Shown here piece after piece: positions 22,192-24,306 of a DNA stretch of 24,306 nt. Numbering within the stretch: the stretch's first letter is position 1; each line of letters starts with the position of its first letter. Under the pieces are notes generated by a model. It saw only the letters and a list, made by a program, of their open reading frames with translations. It searched no databases and was not told the origin of the DNA. Both the position numbers and the translations under genes were made by a program. This stretch comes from a virus. Location of the stretch: positions 1 through 24,306 of IMG/VR virus record IMGVR_UViG_3300029448_000426; one strand, given 5' to 3'.

Positions 22192-22673
22192 TGTTTGGAT
22201 TAGTAACAATGTTATTATCAACACTTGGTGCCACAGGTATGGGATCAATGTTAAAAATCGTAGGTGGTATTTTTCAGTCAATGAACGATGCCCGAGAAGC
22301 AAAACAAAAAAGAGAAATGGCTCGAGACTTGGCTTCCCAAAAGGCTGATGTTGAGTTTCAGAAAGCCGTATTTGGAGAAGCAAATGAAGATACATCTAGG
22401 TTTACACGGGCTACTCGGCGTTTTATTGCTCTTATCGGCATGCTCAACTTTTTCGCCATCTCAGTCCTCTGTACGCTCTACCCCACCATTGAACTCATCA
22501 CATTCACACCCCCTGAGCAAAAACAAGCAGTTGACCTCTTATGGGGACTCGTACACATACCGTATGGAAACTCAGAAACCGTTGCAATTACAACAGGACA
22601 CATATCGCTTGTCGCTATCTCCACTCTCGGAGCAATCATCGGATTCTACTTCACTCCCGGCGGTAAAAAATAA
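22191..22673 (+). CDS. Holin-like membrane protein (GTA holin 3TM type)
   Basis: 160 residues with three hydrophobic segments: LVTMLLSTLGATGMGSMLKI (~4-23), RFIALIGMLNFFAISVLCTL (~77-96) and HISLVAISTLGAIIGFYFTP (~137-156), separated by a charged helix (NDAREAKQKREMARDLASQK). This matches the layout of the GTA_holin_3TM family, which includes phage holins that permeabilise the inner membrane. It overlaps the preceding fibre gene by TAATG. From codon 65 onward a lipoprotein gene is encoded in the +1 frame, and in that stretch third codon positions become notably C-rich. The family name is likely but the similarity is mainly in topology. Confidence 0.78.
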   Translation: MFGLVTMLLSTLGATGMGSMLKIVGGIFQSMNDAREAKQKREMARDLASQKADVEFQKAVFGEANEDTSRFTRATRRFIALIGMLNFFAISVLCTLYPTIELITFTPPEQKQAVDLLWGLVHIPYGNSETVAITTGHISLVAISTLGAIIGFYFTPGGKK

Positions 22674-22728
22674 AAGAGTTTGGTTATTTGAGCATGAATC
22701 ACTGTGGGAAGCGTTTAAAACAAGGTAA
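22384..22728 (+). CDS. Nested lipoprotein gene, Rz1-like outer spanin candidate
   Basis: 114 residues, read in the +1 frame relative to the holin gene, inside which most of it lies. The ATG at 22384 has GGAGAAG 3-9 nt upstream. The sequence begins MKIHLGLHGLLGVLLLLSAC, a signal peptide ending in a perfect lipobox Leu-Ser-Ala-Cys20. Ser21 follows, which does not give inner-membrane retention, so the lipoprotein should reach the outer membrane. The mature part is rich in Ser, Pro, Thr and Gln, like Rz1 proteins. The last 18 residues (KRVWLFEHESLWEAFKTR) extend beyond the holin stop and explain the otherwise empty gap before the next gene, whose ribosome binding site follows directly. C-rich third positions of the holin frame supply the second positions of its Ser, Pro and Thr codons. 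Rz1 genes usually nest in Rz, not in a holin. Lipoprotein is convincing; spanin role is inferred. Confidence 0.75.
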   Translation: MKIHLGLHGLLGVLLLLSACSTFSPSQSSVRSTPPLNSSHSHPLSKNKQLTSYGDSYTYRMETQKPLQLQQDTYRLSLSPLSEQSSDSTSLPAVKNKRVWLFEHESLWEAFKTR

Positions 22729-22736
22729 AGGTAGGT

Positions 22737-23021
22737 ATGCAAGGAGATATATTAAACTTCATTAATCAAGTAGGAGTACCGATTACGGTAGCTCTTGGTG
22801 TGGGTTGGTTTCTTTTTATTATTCTTAAATTTATTCTCGCTCAGGTTAAGGATCAGATCGATGGTATTTCTGCATCTTTAATCGGATTAGAAAACAAATG
22901 CGATGTTATGAACAATGACATTGTAAAAATCGATGCGCTTTTCTCAAGTGCTTTCGGTGTTGAACCAAACCTTGATCGCGTTGCAGCGAGTGAGGGCAAA
23001 GAAGATTGTAGGGACGACTAA
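22737..23021 (+). CDS. Membrane-anchored coiled-coil protein 1 (possible inner spanin or holin partner)
   Basis: 94 residues. One N-terminal transmembrane segment, PITVALGVGWFLFIILKFIL (~15-34), is followed by a helix with heptad character (DQIDGISASLIGLENKCDVM, NNDIVKIDALF) and a polar acidic end. An AGGTAGGT ribosome binding site precedes the ATG. It follows the nested lipoprotein by 8 nt and overlaps the next gene (TAATG), which has the same layout. Single-span plus coiled coil is the topology of inner spanins such as Rz and also of small holin-like proteins (BhlA type). Function not settled. Confidence 0.75.
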   Translation: MQGDILNFINQVGVPITVALGVGWFLFIILKFILAQVKDQIDGISASLIGLENKCDVMNNDIVKIDALFSSAFGVEPNLDRVAASEGKEDCRDD

Positions 23022-23308
23022 TGAGTGGATACGAATTTAATCACTGGGCTGACATGATAAGTCAGTATGGGTTTCCAATCATCGCACTAATGCTTACTGG
23101 ATACTTTATCTGGTATGTATGGAAGTGGGTAACAAAAGAAGTAAAACCTGCTTTAAGTGCGTGTGGAGGTTCACTTGGTAAACTTAAAAAACAAGTTCAG
23201 TCATTGGATAACGATATGATTCGTTTGAATATGAAACTGAAAATATTGATTCAAGAACGTCACATCATTGACAAGCATCAAGAACGGTGTGATACATCGT
23301 CAGACTAA
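23021..23308 (+). CDS. Membrane-anchored coiled-coil protein 2, paralogue-like to its neighbour
   Basis: 95 residues. The N terminus (HWADMISQYGFPIIALMLTG, YFIWYVWKWV) gives one transmembrane segment at ~18-37, followed by a charged coiled coil (LGKLKKQVQSLDNDMIRLNM, KLKILIQERHIID). The arrangement GFPIIALMLTGYF matches GVPITVALGVGWF of the preceding gene, suggesting duplication. It is the last gene of the rightward block, before a strong terminator. Probably a partner of the neighbouring membrane protein in lysis or in membrane modification. Confidence 0.75.
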   Translation: MSGYEFNHWADMISQYGFPIIALMLTGYFIWYVWKWVTKEVKPALSACGGSLGKLKKQVQSLDNDMIRLNMKLKILIQERHIIDKHQERCDTSSD

Positions 23309-23312
23309 TAAA

Positions 23313-23334
23313 AAACCCCTCGATTGAGGGGTTT
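23313..23334. terminator. Bidirectional terminator
   Basis: A perfect inverted repeat, AAACCCCTC (23313-23321) with GAGGGGTTT (23326-23334), loop GATT, between convergent genes. On the plus strand CACTTTTCT follows; on the minus strand the stem runs into TTTTTTATTAG. It ends the rightward lysis block and the leftward small-gene block. Confidence 0.9.
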
Positions 23335-23341
23335 CACTTTT

Positions 23342-23539
23342 CTACTTCTTTGAAGTAGTTTTTCTCTTGCGAGTAGGTTTCTTTTCAAGATCAGCTTTTA
23401 ACTCGTTGAGCTCATTTTGCGCGACTTCAGCAAGTTGTTTTGCTTCCTCGACAAGAACATTCAACTTCTTGATATTGTTACGTGCAACTAGTGCACCTGT
23501 AACTACACCCACAAGAAAAGATACGATAATCGTAATCAT
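23342..23539 (-). CDS. Small single-span membrane protein with coiled coil and basic tail
   Basis: 65 residues. An N-terminal membrane segment (ITIIVSFLVGVVTGALVA) is followed by a coiled coil (KLNVLVEEAKQLAEVAQNEL) and a strongly basic end (KKPTRKRKTTSKK). An AAGGAAAAT ribosome binding site precedes the ATG. The topology resembles small phage membrane proteins near lysis genes, but no family is recognised. Confidence 0.75.
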   Translation of the reverse strand: MITIIVSFLVGVVTGALVARNNIKKLNVLVEEAKQLAEVAQNELNELKADLEKKPTRKRKTTSKK

Positions 23540-23553
23540 AGTATTTTCCTTAT

Positions 23554-23841
23554 TTAACTTTGATAGATATCGTAAAGATATTTCTCAAACGATTCTATCT
23601 TATCAAGTCTTGCTGGCCAGTAGATATACTCTTTTTCTGGATTCACTTTTAGATTATTAAGCAACGGTTGAACAGCATTGTAAAGTTTATCAACCTTATC
23701 CTGTAAGTGCGTAGCTGTTGAACCAGCAGCAGTGAGTTTACTTTCGGCCTCTTGTTTTAATTGTTCTGCTTCTTGATAAGCATTTAATTCTTTCTCATCA
23801 ACTGCGGTGAAGCCAAAATCAAAAATATCTTCGATGCCCAT
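23554..23841 (-). CDS. Conserved T4-like phage protein of unknown function (DIFDFGFTAVDE family)
   Basis: 95 residues. The N terminus MGIEDIFDFGFTAVDEKEL, a helical middle with KVDKLYNAVQPLLNNLKVNP and the end EKEYIYWPARLDKIESFEKY form a pattern I know as a small conserved protein in marine T4-like phages. Function is unknown. A strong AGGAAAAGG ribosome binding site lies just upstream. It follows the DUF6165 gene by 12 nt and precedes the small membrane gene in the same direction. Confidence 0.85.
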   Translation of the reverse strand: MGIEDIFDFGFTAVDEKELNAYQEAEQLKQEAESKLTAAGSTATHLQDKVDKLYNAVQPLLNNLKVNPEKEYIYWPARLDKIESFEKYLYDIYQS

Positions 23842-23853
23842 ACCTTTTCCTCT

Positions 23854-24219
23854 TTAGTATTCTGAATGCTTCTTTTCTTCTGTTATTTCGCTGTTTGAAT
23901 ACTTATTTATATGTTTCTTAAGTAGAGCCCTATGATCGTTTAATATGTACACAAGCCGTGCTAATTCAATAAAGGTTTCTCCAAAATCTTGATCAGCCTC
24001 GTGTTGTCTTTTATCATCTTCAATATCCCATAAAAGTGTATTGACTGTTTTAAGACACGCATAGAAAGAACCCGCAATCCTATTTGTGTCTTCTGTAAGA
24101 AGCAATTTTTCTTTTAAAAGATTTAGCTCTTTTTCAACATCTAAACCCTTTTGTTTTTTTATTTCTAAAATACTAAATTTGTCATAAAGCTCTCCAAGAG
24201 AGACTGGTATTTCTATCAT
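23854..24219 (-). CDS. DUF6165 family protein
   Basis: 121 residues. The N terminus IEIPVSLGELYDKFSILEIK, the middle LLWDIEDDKRQHE and FIELARLVYILNDHRALLKK, and the end NKYSNSEITEEKKHSEY follow the DUF6165 pattern, found in marine T4-like phages and in some bacteria. It is predicted to be all-helical and soluble. Function unknown. AGGAAATAAC precedes the ATG. Confidence 0.85.
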   Translation of the reverse strand: MIEIPVSLGELYDKFSILEIKKQKGLDVEKELNLLKEKLLLTEDTNRIAGSFYACLKTVNTLLWDIEDDKRQHEADQDFGETFIELARLVYILNDHRALLKKHINKYSNSEITEEKKHSEY

Positions 24220-24228
24220 TGTTATTTC

Positions 24229-24306
24229 CTATACTTGTTTAAGAACGCTTCTATTCCCAGTACGTTGAAAATACTTTTTGTTTTGTTTAAAGTGTTCTGG
24301 CGTCAT
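24229..24306 (-). CDS. Short frame at window edge, possibly the C-terminal end of a longer gene
   Basis: A frame ending at 24229 reads MTPEHFKQNKKYFQRTGNRS, then VLKQV. Its ATG is the last three bases of the window, so it could be a complete 25-residue peptide or the end of a larger protein starting outside. It is basic and precedes the DUF6165 gene by 9 nt. No function can be given. Confidence 0.5.
   Translation of the reverse strand: MTPEHFKQNKKYFQRTGNRSVLKQV

Noticed and set aside
22693-22764. Short plus-strand frame MNHCGKRLKQGKGRYARRYI after the holin
   Set aside because: It has no ribosome binding site, overlaps the next gene and competes with the better supported lipoprotein frame over the same bases.
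23904-23911. TATAAATA on the minus strand inside the DUF6165 gene
   Set aside because: It encodes the HINKYSN part of the protein. It could serve the next gene at 23841, but the spacing is not typical and strong ribosome binding sites suggest a common operon message.
1-24306. tRNA genes, CRISPR arrays, insertion sequences, integrase or attachment sites
   Set aside because: None was seen by eye on either strand. Intergenic space is minimal, and no repeat-spacer pattern or terminal inverted repeats were noticed; a tRNA search program was not available.

Overview
This window is part of an AT-rich, tailed-phage genome of the T4-like myovirus type, most like the marine T4-like phages of cyanobacteria and SAR11-type bacteria. 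The evidence is a set of recognisable T4-family proteins (gp6, gp25, gp5, gp27, gp53, gp48, gp4, gp26, gp32, gp59, gp33), the exact T4-type late promoter TATAAATA at four gene borders, and no bacterial housekeeping genes. A lipoprotein with outer-membrane-type sorting and a 3TM-type holin point to a Gram-negative host. The host itself cannot be read from the sequence.

Layout. Positions 1-8307 (minus strand) form a tightly packed baseplate operon, read right to left: gp48, gp53, gp27, gp5, gp25, gp6 and the start of a large tail or baseplate protein cut by the window edge. Positions 8359-13595 (plus strand) hold gp4 (head completion nuclease), an unrecognised 345-residue protein, a probable gp2-like protein, a tail-tube-fold protein (gp54-like), gp26, a gp51-like short frame and a probable tape measure protein. 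Convergent transcription ends at a hairpin at 13602-13626. Positions 13644-20015 (minus strand) hold replication and late-transcription genes (gp32, gp59, a parvulin prolyl isomerase, gp33), then several unrecognised genes, a secreted SleB-type cell-wall hydrolase and a run of very small genes, one of which is frame-broken. Positions 20079-23308 (plus strand) hold three tandem tail-collar or fibre-tip paralogues and a membrane/lysis block. Positions 23342-24306 (minus strand) hold small conserved phage genes, including a DUF6165 member.

Two features stand out. First, gp26 ends in a T_TTT_TTT slippery heptamer at 11847-11853. A GGAGGG Shine-Dalgarno-like element lies 9 nt upstream, and a possible 9-bp stem begins 9 nt downstream. 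The -1 frame is open from the slip site through the gp51-like peptide, so these two tail-assembly proteins probably form a gpG/gpGT-type frameshift pair. Second, a 114-residue lipoprotein gene with its own ribosome binding site and a perfect LSAC lipobox is nested out of frame in the 3' two thirds of the holin gene, where base composition turns C-rich as expected under dual coding. It resembles an Rz1-like outer spanin, but is embedded in a holin rather than in Rz.

Regulation. TATAAATA late promoters serve the structural genes, consistent with gp33 being present. TTGACA-type sigma-70 promoters serve the leftward replication and accessory genes. Several promoters of both classes lie so close to the start codon that transcription would begin on or within 3 nt of the ATG, which predicts leaderless mRNAs. 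No tRNA, CRISPR array, insertion sequence or attachment site was seen.
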